64,000 bases of DNA from CAWGHZ01 sp963775315 (lineage in GTDB: Bacteria > Pseudomonadota > Alphaproteobacteria > MPNO01 > DASWLB01), in assembly GCA_963775315.1 (NCBI GenBank), contig CAVZIN010000009.1, positions 372,001 through 436,000 of the forward strand. The letters run 5' to 3'. Below are positions 15,003 to 29,773 of this stretch, piece by piece. The notes under the pieces were generated by a model. The model was given only the letters and a program-made list of their open reading frames with translations. It was not told where the DNA came from and made no database searches. The translations under genes and the position numbers were made by a program. Position 1 is the first letter of the stretch. Each line of letters starts with the position of its first letter.

Positions 15003-16457
15003 GTGCTGATGACGGGCGCCGAATATCTCGAATCCATCCGCGATGGGCGGGTGATCCAGCTCGGCGCGGAGCGCGTGCGCGACGTGACGGCGCACCCGGC
15101 CTTCCGCAACGCCGCCCATTCCTTCGCCCGCATCTACGATCTGAAGCGCGCGCCCGAGAACGCCGACCTCATGACGTTCGAGGAGGGCGGCGAGCGGTAC
15201 TCGAGCTATTACCTGATGCCGCGCACGCGCGACGACCTCGTCCGTCGCACCGAGACGCACCGGCGCATCGCGCGCTGGAGCCACGGGCTGCTCGGCCGGT
15301 CGCCGGACCAGTTCGCGAGCTTCGTCACCGGCATGGCGATGAACCCCGCGACGTTCGAGGGCGGGCGCGCGGGCACCGGCGAGAACATCACCGCCTATTA
15401 CCGCTTCATGCGCGCGCACGACATCTTCTCGGCCCACACGGTGATCCCGCCCCAGGGCCTGCGCGACTACGCGTTCTACGAAAAGCAGGGCAAGGTCTCG
15501 CCCGCGCTCCGCGTCGTGGCGGAGGACGATTCCGGCGTCGTCATCAACGGCATGAAGATGCTGGGCACGTCGGCCGTGTTCGCGCACCACACCTGGGTCG
15601 GCAACCTCCAGCCGCTGGGGCCGGGGCGCGAGGGCGAGGCGATCACCTGCCCCGTGCCGCTGAACGCGCCCGGCGTCTCGATCTGGCCGCGCAAGCCGTT
15701 CGAGCGGCACGCGCAGGGCGCCTTCGAGAACCCGCTGTCGCTGCGCTTCGACGAGACCGATTCGGTCGTGCTGTTCGAAAACGTCCACGTGCCGTGGGAG
15801 CGGGTGATCGTCCACAACGACGGCGAGCTGTCGCGCCGCATCTATTTCCTGACGCCCGGCCACGTGATGGGCAACCACCAGGCCAACGTGCGCTTCCTCG
15901 AGAAGCTGCGGCTGATCGTCGGCATCGCCCACCGCGTGGTGCAGTCGAACGGGCTCGGCGGGCTGATGCCGGTGCGCCAGGAACTCGGCCGCCTCGCCGC
16001 GATGGAGGCGGCGCTCGCCGCGATGATCGCCGGCCAGATCCAGGACGCCGAGGCGATGGTGCCGGGGCACCTGGTACCCAACCGGCGCTACATGTACGCG
16101 GCGCTGCAATGGTGCACGACGCACTACGCCGAGATCTGCGACGCGGTGCGCGAGCTGATGGGCGGCGGGCCGTTCCAGATGCCGTCCGACGCCTCCCTGC
16201 TCGACGACCCGGCGCTCGCTGAGACGTTCGAAGCGTACTGGTCGGTTCCTGGCCAGTCGGCGAAGGAGCGGATGCGGCTGATCAAGCTGGGGTGGGACCT
16301 GCTGGGGTCGGATTTCGCCGGCCGTCACGCGCAGTACGAAAAGTTCTACGCCGGGCCGCGCCACATCGTGCAGCTCTACAGCTACGACACCGCGCCGTGG
16401 GATGCGCTCGGTGCCACGGTCGACGACGCGCTGGCGCTTTCCGAAACGAAAGGCTGA
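15003..16457 (+). CDS. 4-hydroxyphenylacetate 3-hydroxylase-family (HpaB-type) flavin monooxygenase
   Basis: A 484-residue enzyme with the acyl-CoA-dehydrogenase-like three-part fold of HpaB/PvcC. Markers are MTGAEYLESIRDGRVI at the N-terminus, YYRFMRAHDIFSAHTVIPPQ in the middle and RYMYAALQWCTTHYAEICDA in the helical C-terminal domain. These enzymes hydroxylate phenols with FADH2 supplied by an HpaC-type reductase, which is not nearby. The GTG at 15003 lies 8 bases after GGAGG and is preferred to the ATG at 15009. The substrate is unknown. Confidence 0.88.
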   Translation: MLMTGAEYLESIRDGRVIQLGAERVRDVTAHPAFRNAAHSFARIYDLKRAPENADLMTFEEGGERYSSYYLMPRTRDDLVRRTETHRRIARWSHGLLGRSPDQFASFVTGMAMNPATFEGGRAGTGENITAYYRFMRAHDIFSAHTVIPPQGLRDYAFYEKQGKVSPALRVVAEDDSGVVINGMKMLGTSAVFAHHTWVGNLQPLGPGREGEAITCPVPLNAPGVSIWPRKPFERHAQGAFENPLSLRFDETDSVVLFENVHVPWERVIVHNDGELSRRIYFLTPGHVMGNHQANVRFLEKLRLIVGIAHRVVQSNGLGGLMPVRQELGRLAAMEAALAAMIAGQIQDAEAMVPGHLVPNRRYMYAALQWCTTHYAEICDAVRELMGGGPFQMPSDASLLDDPALAETFEAYWSVPGQSAKERMRLIKLGWDLLGSDFAGRHAQYEKFYAGPRHIVQLYSYDTAPWDALGATVDDALALSETKG

Positions 16458-16477
16458 CCCCTCAGCGGCAGGTCGCG

Positions 16478-18619
16478 TCAGCGCCCCAGAGATGCGGTTG
16501 CTGCCGCGGTCGAGACCGGGGCGTCCGCCACGTCGGCCGCGACGTCGTCGAGCGCCTCGCGCACGGCGCGGGCCAGCTCGAAGTCGCGATAGGGCTTCTT
16601 CAGGAAGCGCACGATCCGGTCGTCGTCGCTGCGCGAGTCGGCCATCCGGTTCACGTATCCCGAGGTCAGCAGGATCTTGATGCCGGGATAGCGCGGCGCG
16701 ACCATCTTGGCGAGGTCGCGCCCGGTCATGCCGCCCGGCATGGCGATGTCGCTGAACAGGAGATCGACCGGCTTGTCCGCCAACAGCTCGAGCGCGGTGT
16801 GGGCCGTGTCGGCCTCGAGCACCTCGTAGCCGAACTCGCGGAGCAATTCCGCCGTCGCGTGGCGCACCTGCGCGTCGTCCTCGACCGCAAGGATCACCTC
16901 GCCCTCGCGCGCCCGCGGGATGGCGTCGCCGGGCTCGGCGGGCGCGGCGCGCTGCTCGTCGCCGACGGCGCGCTGCAGGAATATCCGCACCGAAGTCCCC
17001 TCGCCCGGTTCGCTTTCGATCTGGATGAAGCCGCCCGACTGCTCCGCGAAGGCGTGCGCCATGGAAAGGCCGAGCCCGGTGCCGCGGCCCGGCTCCTTCG
17101 TCGTGAAGAACGGCTCGAACACCCGCTCGCGCACCGAGGCCGGCATGCCGAATCCGTCGTCGGTGACGGTGAGCATCAGGTAGTCGCCCGCATTCCCGTC
17201 GCCGCCCTCGCCCTCGCCCGCCGACGCGGTGACGTTCCCCGTCTCGATCACGATCCGGCCGCCGTCCGGCAGCGCGTCGCGCGCATTGATGACGAGGTTG
17301 AGCAGCGTCGATTCGATCTGCGAGCGGTCGACGTAGACCGGCCACACGCCGGCAGCCAGGCGCAGCTCGATCTCGATTGAATCGTCGATCGTGCGGTTGA
17401 GGATCTCCATCATCCCGCCGATCACCGCGTTGGTGTCGATCAGGTCGGGGCGCAGCGGCTTTTGCCGCGAGAACGAGAGGAGGCGCTGGGTGAGGTCGGC
17501 GCAGCGGATCGCGCTCTGCAGCGCCAGGTTGGCGCGCCGGTAGGGCTTGCTCTCGGGCTCGAGAGAGCGGCGCAGAAGGTCGAGATTGCCGAGCACCGCC
17601 GTCAGCATGTTCGAGAAATCGTGCGCGATGCCGCCGGTGAGCCGGCCGACCGCGTCCATCTTCTGGGCGTGGATGAGCTGTTCCTGCAGCCGGCGCTGCT
17701 CGGTGACGTCGAGCCACATGCCGAAGATCTCGTTGCCCGTCCCGCCTGGCCGTGGCACCGCCACCGCGCGATCGAGGAACGTGCCGTAGTTGCCATCGGC
17801 AAGCTGCCAGCGATACTCCGTGGCGAAGGCGCCGTCGGTCGCGATGCGCCCGATGTCGGAAAGCGCCCGGTCCCGGTCCGCCGGATGTATGCGATCGCAC
17901 CAGAACGCATCGGCGCCGCCGAAGCGCGTGGCGGGAAATCCCGCGAGCCGCTCGATGCGCGTGCCGATGAAGCTGGGGCCCAGGTATGGCTCGCCGAACT
18001 CGGCGGCATAGAGCGCGAGCGGCAGAGAATCGAGGATCAGCGACTGGCGCTCCTCGGCGGCGCGCAGCGCGTGCTCGGCGCGCTCGCGCTCGATCCGGGC
18101 CGCGAAGCTTTCGCGCTCGTACTGGCGCTTCAGCTCCTCCTCGCGGCGGACCATCTCGGTCTTGCGGTAGAGCTCGACGAACACTGCCACCTTCGACTTG
18201 AGGATAAGCGGTTCGGCCGGCTTGAACACGTAATCGACCGCGCCCGCGGTGTAGCCGCGGAAGATGTGGACCTCGTCCTTGTCGATGGCGGTGAGGAAGA
18301 TGATTGGAATGTGGCGCGTCTTCTCGCGGTGGCGGATCAGCGACGCCGCCTCGTACCCATCCATGCCGGGCATGCGCACGTCGAGGAGGATCAGCGCGAA
18401 CTCCTCGTGCAGCAGCCGCTTGAGCGCCTCCGGCCCGCTGGAGACGGCGACGATGTCGAGCGTCTCGTCCTCCAGCGTGCGCTCGAGCGCGTAGCGGCTG
18501 CGCGCGTCGTCGTCGACGATCAGGACCTTCGCGACGGGGATGTCGGCCGGCCGCTCGGCTTCCACCGCCCGCTGGGGCGCGGTGGGGCCGCCGGTATCGC
18601 GATCGTCGAATGCTGACAT
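16478..18619 (-). CDS. Hybrid sensor kinase: receiver - PAS - HisKA/HATPase - receiver
   Basis: A 713-residue soluble protein. Residues 30-150 form a complete receiver with phosphoacceptor Asp80 (ILLDVRMPGMDGYE). A helical linker and a PAS domain (about 195-315) follow. The phospho-acceptor helix has the HWE/NtrB-like GGIAHDFSNMLTAVLGNLDLL (His near 330). The ATPase shows NLVINARDALPDGG and GRGTGLGLSM. The C-terminal receiver has Asp near residue 624 (LLFSDIAMPGGMTG). There are no membrane segments. It starts 8 bases after the HAMP-array kinase stop, so it is the third gene of an operon and a likely downstream relay. Confidence 0.9.
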   Translation of the reverse strand: MSAFDDRDTGGPTAPQRAVEAERPADIPVAKVLIVDDDARSRYALERTLEDETLDIVAVSSGPEALKRLLHEEFALILLDVRMPGMDGYEAASLIRHREKTRHIPIIFLTAIDKDEVHIFRGYTAGAVDYVFKPAEPLILKSKVAVFVELYRKTEMVRREEELKRQYERESFAARIERERAEHALRAAEERQSLILDSLPLALYAAEFGEPYLGPSFIGTRIERLAGFPATRFGGADAFWCDRIHPADRDRALSDIGRIATDGAFATEYRWQLADGNYGTFLDRAVAVPRPGGTGNEIFGMWLDVTEQRRLQEQLIHAQKMDAVGRLTGGIAHDFSNMLTAVLGNLDLLRRSLEPESKPYRRANLALQSAIRCADLTQRLLSFSRQKPLRPDLIDTNAVIGGMMEILNRTIDDSIEIELRLAAGVWPVYVDRSQIESTLLNLVINARDALPDGGRIVIETGNVTASAGEGEGGDGNAGDYLMLTVTDDGFGMPASVRERVFEPFFTTKEPGRGTGLGLSMAHAFAEQSGGFIQIESEPGEGTSVRIFLQRAVGDEQRAAPAEPGDAIPRAREGEVILAVEDDAQVRHATAELLREFGYEVLEADTAHTALELLADKPVDLLFSDIAMPGGMTGRDLAKMVAPRYPGIKILLTSGYVNRMADSRSDDDRIVRFLKKPYRDFELARAVREALDDVAADVADAPVSTAAATASLGR

Positions 18620-18627
18620 GCGTGGCC

Positions 18628-24399
<5,772 letters not shown>

Positions 24400-24453
24400 C
24401 GCAAGCTCTCCTTTGCGGTCGTCGCGCCTCGACGTGGGCGCGCCACGCACCGG

Positions 24454-24906
24454 TTATGCGCCGGCGAACGCTCCCTTCAGCGCCGCCTCGAGCTGGTCGG
24501 CGGCGAAAGGCTTGTGGATGAAGTCGACGGGCGCGGCCGACCGCGCACGGTGGATCGTGGCGGGGTCGGAGGTGCCGGACAGGAAGATGGTGGGAACGCC
24601 GAACCGGTCGCGCAGATCGTGGGCGATCTGGATTCCGTCGGCGCGGCCGGCGAGTCCGATGTCGATAAGCGCGAGGTCGGGGCGCCTGTCCTCGGCGATG
24701 CGCATCGCCCGCGCCGCCGACGCGGCGGGACCGGACACGTCATAGTTGAGATCGGCGAGAAGCTCGACGAGATAGAGGGCGATCAGCGTTTCGTCCTCGA
24801 CGATCAGGATGCGCCGCGCGTTCGCCCCCGCCTCCGCTGGGACTTCGCCGCCAGTGGATTTTCCATCTCCCGCCAAGCCCAACGTTTTTTGTCCTCGGGC
24901 GCGCAC
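24454..24906 (-). CDS. Single-domain response regulator
   Basis: A 150-residue protein that is all receiver from residue 31. The acidic pocket is VEDE (37-40), the phosphoacceptor Asp82 is in LALIDIGLAGRADG, the Ser/Thr is in IFLSGTSD and the Lys is in FIHKPF. There is no output domain. The first 30 residues are weakly supported and translation may begin later. It is the first gene of the operon, 54 bases before the HAMP-array kinase, suggesting a phosphate shuttle between the hybrid kinases. Confidence 0.85.
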   Translation of the reverse strand: MRARGQKTLGLAGDGKSTGGEVPAEAGANARRILIVEDETLIALYLVELLADLNYDVSGPAASAARAMRIAEDRRPDLALIDIGLAGRADGIQIAHDLRDRFGVPTIFLSGTSDPATIHRARSAAPVDFIHKPFAADQLEAALKGAFAGA

Positions 24907-24975
24907 CTTTGCGTGACCCTAAGCAAATTGCCGCATGGCGCCTATTCCGGACGATACCCATCGGTAATGCTACGC

Positions 24976-24991
24976 TACGTAAAGCTACGTA
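24976..24991. promoter_or_regulatory. Paired TACGTA palindromes between divergent signalling units
   Basis: TACGTA occurs at 24976-24981 and 24986-24991, one helical turn apart, with TACGC just upstream (24971-24975). The context is the 155-base gap separating the receiver/HAMP operon from the divergent hybrid kinase. NarL/FixJ-type regulators recognise TACGTA-like half-sites, so a phosphorelay-controlled promoter is inferred. Confidence 0.45.
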
Positions 24992-25061
24992 TTGACCTCG
25001 CCGCCCGGAACGTGCGCGATGCGCCCCGGCCGCCGTGCGACAAAGCGGCAAGCGGACAAGA

Positions 25062-26774
25062 ATGGCGGGGCCTACACGCTCTGTGATGCCGGCAGACGGA
25101 TCAACACGCCCGGACACGCTGCGCCGCACGCTCTCGCGCGCGTCGTGGGCGTTCGCGCGGCTCGGGATTCGCGGGCGCGTCCACCGCACGCTCGATGAGC
25201 GCACGGCGGAGCTCGCCGCGAGCGAGCGGCGATTCCGCCTCCTGGTCGACGCCGTCGTCGATTACGCCATCTTCATGATCGGGCTGGACGGGCGGATCGC
25301 GAGCTGGAATTCCGGCGCCCAGCGCATCAAGGGCTACAGCGCGAGCGAGATCGTCGGCAGCCACTACCGCACCTTCTACACGCCGGAGGAGGCCGCCGCC
25401 GGAAAGCCCGAGCGGGCGCTGGACCAGGCGCTGCGCACCGGGCATTACGAGGCGGAGGGATGGCGCGTGCGCAAGGACGGCACGCGCTTCTGGGCCGGCG
25501 TCACGTTGACGCGCATCGACGACGAGCATGGCACGCCGATCGGCTTCGCCAAGATCACCCGCGACATGACCGACCGGCGCGAGACGCAGAAACAGCTCGA
25601 GAAGGCGCGCAAGCAGCTCTTCGAGGCGCAGAAGCTCGAGGCGATCGGCCAACTCACCGGCGGCGTCGCGCACGACTTCAACAACCTGCTCGCCGTCGTG
25701 CTGTCGGGCATCGCCCTAATCGACCGGATCGCCGGCGACAACGAGCGGGTGAGCTACGTGCTGAACGAGATGCGCCGCACCGTCCAGCGCGGCGAGGGCG
25801 TGACCAAGCAGCTTCTCTCGTTCTCGCGCCGCCAGGACGTGCGGCCGGAGCATGTCGACACCGTCACGCGGCTGACCGAGATGGCGCGCTTCGCGGACCG
25901 CATCCTGACGGACAGCATCCGCGTCGTGCGCAACATTCCGGACGAGCTGCCCGCCATCATGGTCGACCCGCACCAGTTCGAGCTGGCGCTGCTCAACGTC
26001 TGCCTGAACGCGCGGGACGCGATGCCCGACGGCGGCACGCTCACCCTGTCGGCGGAGGCCGAGACGCGGCCCGATCCCGCGACCGGCGATCCGGCGCCCT
26101 TCGTCGCCATCACGATCAGCGACACCGGCTCCGGCATCGCACCCGACGCCCTGCCGCGGGTATTCGAGCCGTTCTTCACCACCAAGGAGGTGGGCAGGGG
26201 CACCGGACTAGGGCTCAGCCAGGCCTACGGCTTCGCCACCCAGTCGGGCGGCGCGATCGAGATCGTGAGCCCGGAAAGCGGCGGCACGATCGTGACCTTC
26301 CATCTTCCCGTCGGCGAGGCGCCGCCGGTCTCCGCCCGTGCCTCGGCCCGACCGGCCGGCGAGAAGGCCGCGGGCGGCACAGTGCTGATCGTCGAGGACA
26401 ACCGCCGCCTCGCCGACTTCACCGCCCAGCTCTTCGAGGCGGCCGGCTACAACGTGATGGCGGCCGAAACCGCCGATGCCGCGCTGGAGCGGCTGAACGA
26501 CCGCGTTCGCGTCGACGCGATCTTCTCGGATATCGTGATGCCGGGTTCCATGTCGGGCGTGCAGTTCGCGCGCGTCGTGCGCGCCGATTTTCCGGACATC
26601 CCGATCCTGCTGTCGACCGGCTACAGCGACGCCGCGGGCGCCGCCGAGCGCGAGGGCGCGCGCATCATCCCCAAGCCCTACGACCCCGACCGGGTCATCA
26701 GCCTGATCGGCGAGCTGATTGCGGAGGCCGGCCCGGACCGGGGGGCATCCGCGGAGGACGCGCCTCCCGGTTGA
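25062..26774 (+). CDS. Hybrid sensor kinase: PAS - HisKA/HATPase - receiver
   Basis: About 570 residues, soluble. The PAS domain (about 50-165) contains IFMIGLDGRIASWNSGAQRI and the GYSASEIVGSHY motif. The H-box GGVAHDFNNLLAVVLSGIAL places His near residue 203. The ATPase has NVCLNARDAMPDGG and GRGTGLGLSQAYGF. The C-terminal receiver has the phosphoacceptor in DAIFSDIVMPGSMSG, near residue 489. The start is uncertain among ATGs at 25035, 25062 and 25086. It is divergent from the HAMP-array operon. Its TGA overlaps the -35 of the tRNA-Met promoter. Confidence 0.88.
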   Translation: MAGPTRSVMPADGSTRPDTLRRTLSRASWAFARLGIRGRVHRTLDERTAELAASERRFRLLVDAVVDYAIFMIGLDGRIASWNSGAQRIKGYSASEIVGSHYRTFYTPEEAAAGKPERALDQALRTGHYEAEGWRVRKDGTRFWAGVTLTRIDDEHGTPIGFAKITRDMTDRRETQKQLEKARKQLFEAQKLEAIGQLTGGVAHDFNNLLAVVLSGIALIDRIAGDNERVSYVLNEMRRTVQRGEGVTKQLLSFSRRQDVRPEHVDTVTRLTEMARFADRILTDSIRVVRNIPDELPAIMVDPHQFELALLNVCLNARDAMPDGGTLTLSAEAETRPDPATGDPAPFVAITISDTGSGIAPDALPRVFEPFFTTKEVGRGTGLGLSQAYGFATQSGGAIEIVSPESGGTIVTFHLPVGEAPPVSARASARPAGEKAAGGTVLIVEDNRRLADFTAQLFEAAGYNVMAAETADAALERLNDRVRVDAIFSDIVMPGSMSGVQFARVVRADFPDIPILLSTGYSDAAGAAEREGARIIPKPYDPDRVISLIGELIAEAGPDRGASAEDAPPG

Positions 26775-26800
26775 CAGGCGCGCGCGCCAAGCCGTATAGG
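26771..26800 (+). promoter_or_regulatory. Sigma-70 promoter of tRNA-Met
   Basis: TTGACA at 26771-26776, 18 bases, then TATAGG at 26795-26800, ending 11 bases before the tRNA. The -35 overlaps the stop codon of the upstream kinase gene. Confidence 0.75.
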
Positions 26801-26811
26801 CGACCGGCCGT

Positions 26812-26886
26812 GGCGGGGTAGCTCAGCGGTAGAGCAGAGGAATCATAATCCTTTGGTCGGGGGTTCAAATCCCTCCCCCGCTACCA
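26812..26886 (+). tRNA. tRNA-Met (CAU), elongator type
   Basis: 75 nt with encoded CCA. The acceptor GGCGGGG pairs with CCCCCGCT (first pair G-U). The D-arm is GCTC-AGCGGTA-GAGC. The anticodon loop ATCATAA gives CAU, and the T-arm GGGGG-TTCAAAT-CCCTC is regular. The anticodon stem GAGGA/TCCTT resembles elongator Met tRNAs of alphaproteobacteria and lacks the three G-C pairs of initiators. A CAU isoleucine tRNA is the alternative. Confidence 0.9.
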
Positions 26887-27036
26887 CCGTTTGGCCCTCT
26901 CTGTTTCCTGCTGAAAATCAATGGGTTGCGGAGAGGGCCCTAAATTTCTCTCCCCACATTCTCTCCCCACGATCCTTCCGACGTGGCAAACGGGCTATTC
27001 TGCGACAGCCGCTATCGCGATCCATAGGATTGGCGT

Positions 27037-27059
27037 GCGGGTGATCGGCCCGCTTTTTT
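27037..27059 (+). terminator. Terminator-like hairpin directly before a small gene
   Basis: GCGGG (27037-27041) pairs with CCCGC (27049-27053), followed by T6. The ribosome site GGAG of the next gene follows at once. It could end the tRNA transcript or attenuate the small gene. Confidence 0.5.
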
Positions 27060-27070
27060 GGAGAAAATCT

Positions 27071-27283
27071 ATGTTGACTGCGTACCGAGGCGAAGTGCTG
27101 GCCGTTCACATCGGGTCTTTCGACATGCTGCTCCCGAACGGCCGAACCATGTGGGTTGATCCGACACCCGACCCCGATCCGCCCATTAGGCCGGGAGAGA
27201 CTGTTACCGTCATTGGGAATTGGTCAGTCAACTTCGGCCAAACCCGAAATCTCTTTTGCGCGCGCCGCATCAGGTACAACTGA
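27071..27283 (+). CDS. Small protein of unknown function next to tRNA-Met
   Basis: Seventy residues. GGAG lies 8 bases before the ATG, supporting translation. The sequence (YRGEVLAVHIGSFDMLLPNG, then GETVTVIGNWSVNFGQTRN) reads like a small beta-barrel with alternating hydrophobic residues and no membrane segment. I do not recognise the family. Lower GC and freer codon use than its neighbours suggest recent acquisition beside the tRNA. Confidence 0.55.
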   Translation: MLTAYRGEVLAVHIGSFDMLLPNGRTMWVDPTPDPDPPIRPGETVTVIGNWSVNFGQTRNLFCARRIRYN

Positions 27284-27319
27284 ACGGGCACCTCGACGCA
27301 GACAGTTGGAGACGGCAGG

Positions 27320-27589
27320 ATGGGGCTTTTCATTTCTTTCACGGGTCTCGTCCTGCCGCTCCTGCTGCTGTTCGTCCTGAAGGCCGCTCCGTTTTGGCTC
27401 AAGGTCGCGGCAGTCCTTGTTCCTCTATATCTTCTGCCTTGTGTTGGCGTCAGCGTGTCCAGGGCAAAGCACACGGGCGAAAGCTTCGGCTTGGGAGTAA
27501 GGCGCGGGGCTGGATGGGCGCGTGACCTTGCGGGGTATTGCCTCGCGGCTTTGCTCGCCGCCGGCATTCTTCGATATTTGGTCCTCTGA
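27320..27589 (+). CDS. Small membrane protein of unknown function
   Basis: Eighty-nine residues. Two strong membrane spans lie at about 4-22 and 24-46, a basic loop (SRAKHTGESFGLGVRRGAG) follows, and there is a third hydrophobic stretch at 68-88. GGAGACGGCAGG precedes the ATG. The gene follows the previous small gene after 36 bases and is probably co-transcribed. A weak GC hairpin follows at 27596-27617. No family is recognised. Confidence 0.6.
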   Translation: MGLFISFTGLVLPLLLLFVLKAAPFWLKVAAVLVPLYLLPCVGVSVSRAKHTGESFGLGVRRGAGWARDLAGYCLAALLAAGILRYLVL

Positions 27590-27959
27590 AAAATAGCCCC
27601 GCCCCCTAAGTCGGGGCGAAGCCAGTTGTACTACCACGCAGAGAAGAATTCGCCCTCAGCGCGGCCCGACACGGTTCCTCATGGAGCCCCACCGTATCGG
27701 AGTCCCCATGCCCGGGCGTCGCGAGCGGCGCGGCTTTCGATCCGGTTCGTGATGCGAGGCAATGTCCCGGACGCACCGCGGACGGCCTTGTCCGAACAAC
27801 GGCACCCCTCGCGAAGGGGTTCCGACTTCGCGATTGCAGCTTTCACGATCGCCACCCGTCGCCGAAGCGGCTCGAAGCGCATGCCGCGTGCCGCCACCCG
27901 TGCGTCGCAGCCACCCCCAACCCTGGACCCAAACCGCCCGTTGCCGCGTTGACCTGACT

Positions 27960-27990
27960 GAGGCGGCCGCCGGCCCTCCGGCGCCGCCTC
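27960..27990. other. Long GC inverted repeat in a 432-base gap
   Basis: GAGGCGGC...GCCGCCTC arms with near-complete pairing inside (GCCGG/TCCGGC) sit 32 bases before the next gene. No T-run follows. The remainder of 27590-28021 shows no gene I can support. Confidence 0.4.
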
Positions 27991-28021
27991 CTGTGTCAAG
28001 TACGCGTGCCGGGAGTCGGGT

Positions 28022-29662
28022 GTGAAGCGTGGCGTTCCGTTCGCCCTGTTTGCGGGGTTGGTTGTCCTTGCGGCTCTGATCGACTGGCAAGGGGCGGGCG
28101 CCGTCACCGCGGCGGCCGTCGCGGTCGGGTCCGGCATGTTCGCCGTGGTGGCCTTCCACCTGGTGCCCATCGCCTTGGCGACGGCCGCCTGGTTCCTCCT
28201 TCTGGGGCGGAGGTGGTCGGGCGGGTACGGCTACCTCATCATGGCGCGATGGGTGCGCGAGGGGGTGAACGCCCTCCTTCCCGTCGCCCAGGTCGGCGGC
28301 GACATCGTCGGCGTGCGCTTGCTGATGCGCGCGGGCGCCGCCGCCACCCCCGTCGGCGCCAGCGTGATCGCCGACAAGACGATGGAAGCCGTCTCCCAGC
28401 TCGTCGTCGCGAGCGCGGCGCTCACCCTCGTGATCTCGGGACCGGGGACGGGCGGCATCGAAGGACTGCTGCCCGGCCTTGCGGTCGCGACGGTCCTGAT
28501 CGGCGGCTTCCTCCTGGCCCAGCGCTGGGGCTTGCTGCGGCTGGCCGAGCGGCTGCTGGTGAAGGCCGCCGGTGCCGCCGGCGCGGAGCCCGATGCGTTC
28601 CGCGGCATTCACGAGGCGGTCTGGGCGACCTATCGCGACTGGCGGCGCTGCACGGCGGCCCTCGCCCTGCACGCGCTGGCCTGGTCGAGCGGCGCGGTCG
28701 AGGTCTGGCTGATCCTGCGCTTCATGGGCCACCCGGTCGGGCTCGGCCAGGCGTTCGCCCTGGAATCGCTTGGCCAGGCGGTGCGCTCGGCGGCCTTCGC
28801 CATTCCGGGCGCCCTGGGCGCGCAGGAAGCGGGCTACATGGCGCTGATGCAAATGGTCGGGCTGCCGGCCGAGATCGGGCTCGCCCTTTCGCTGGTGAAG
28901 CGCGTTCGCCAGATCGTGCTCGGCGTGCCGGCGCTGCTCGTCTGGCAATGGCTCGAGGCGCGCCGGCCGGCGCCGGTAGCGGCCGAGCGCAGCCTGCCCG
29001 CCGTGCCCCGGCCGCGCGACCTGCGCCACGGGTCCTGGAATCGGCGGGCGGCACGCTGGCTTCTCCGCCCGCTGCTCGGCACGGGCCTCACCCCCAACCA
29101 CGTCACCGCGGCGCGCTGGGCCTTCGCCATCGCCGCCTGCGCGTGCTTCGCCCACGCCGCATGGGGTTGGGGCGCGGCGCTCTGGACCGTCTCGACCTTT
29201 CTCGACCGGTGCGACGGAGAGCTCGCCCGCATGACACGGCGCGAATCCCGCCCGGGCCTTTTGTTCGACCTCATCGGCGACGTGATGTTCAACAGCGCCG
29301 TGTTCGTCGCGTTGGGATTCGGGCTCGCGGACAGCCGGGCCGTGCTCGCCCTCCCCGGGTTTCCCGACCTTTCCTGGACGGTGGTCGGTTTCGCGGCCGG
29401 GCTCGGCGTGCTGGTCGCCAGCATCTTCGCCGAGATGAACGAGCAGGGCATGCGCGACGGCGAGAGGACGTTCAACGGCCGCTGGGGATTCGAGTTCGAC
29501 GACTTCATCTACCTGATCGGCGCCTTCGCCGTGCTGGGCGGGGCCGACGTGCTGCTGGTCGCCGGCGCCATCGGCGGCACCGTCATGGCACTGCTCATCG
29601 GCACGCTGCTGGCCGGCCGCAAGGTCAACCCCGCCGGGCCCGAGAGCTCGCGCCGCGCCTGA
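28022..29662 (+). CDS. Fusion of a lysylphosphatidylglycerol-synthase-like flippase domain and a CDP-alcohol phosphatidyltransferase
   Basis: A 546-residue membrane protein. Residues 1-315 form a multi-span HpnL/UPF0104-type domain (GVNALLPVAQVGGDIVGVRL, then SAAFAIPGALGAQEAGYMAL). Residues 340-546 are a CDP-alcohol phosphotransferase with the complete motif DG-x2-AR-x8-G-x3-D-x3-D (from DGELAR, residues about 397-418). The first part belongs to a family linked to lipid or hopanoid translocation; the second would transfer a phospho-alcohol to a lipid alcohol. Joining them suggests coupled synthesis and transport of a polar lipid. The GTG start follows GGGAG. Confidence 0.8.
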   Translation: MKRGVPFALFAGLVVLAALIDWQGAGAVTAAAVAVGSGMFAVVAFHLVPIALATAAWFLLLGRRWSGGYGYLIMARWVREGVNALLPVAQVGGDIVGVRLLMRAGAAATPVGASVIADKTMEAVSQLVVASAALTLVISGPGTGGIEGLLPGLAVATVLIGGFLLAQRWGLLRLAERLLVKAAGAAGAEPDAFRGIHEAVWATYRDWRRCTAALALHALAWSSGAVEVWLILRFMGHPVGLGQAFALESLGQAVRSAAFAIPGALGAQEAGYMALMQMVGLPAEIGLALSLVKRVRQIVLGVPALLVWQWLEARRPAPVAAERSLPAVPRPRDLRHGSWNRRAARWLLRPLLGTGLTPNHVTAARWAFAIAACACFAHAAWGWGAALWTVSTFLDRCDGELARMTRRESRPGLLFDLIGDVMFNSAVFVALGFGLADSRAVLALPGFPDLSWTVVGFAAGLGVLVASIFAEMNEQGMRDGERTFNGRWGFEFDDFIYLIGAFAVLGGADVLLVAGAIGGTVMALLIGTLLAGRKVNPAGPESSRRA

Positions 29663-29773
29663 CCCTGAAGGCGAGGCCGGCGCCGGTCGGCCCCTCCCGC
29701 CTTGACCGGGCGATTCGTCGCGGCCGCCGCCGCCGCAATCCCTCGTTTATCTTCACCCGCCAAAGTGCCGACC

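Noticed and set aside
26812..28021. Genomic island integrated at tRNA-Met
   Set aside because: No integrase gene and no repeat of the tRNA 3' end was seen downstream; only two small genes have odd composition.
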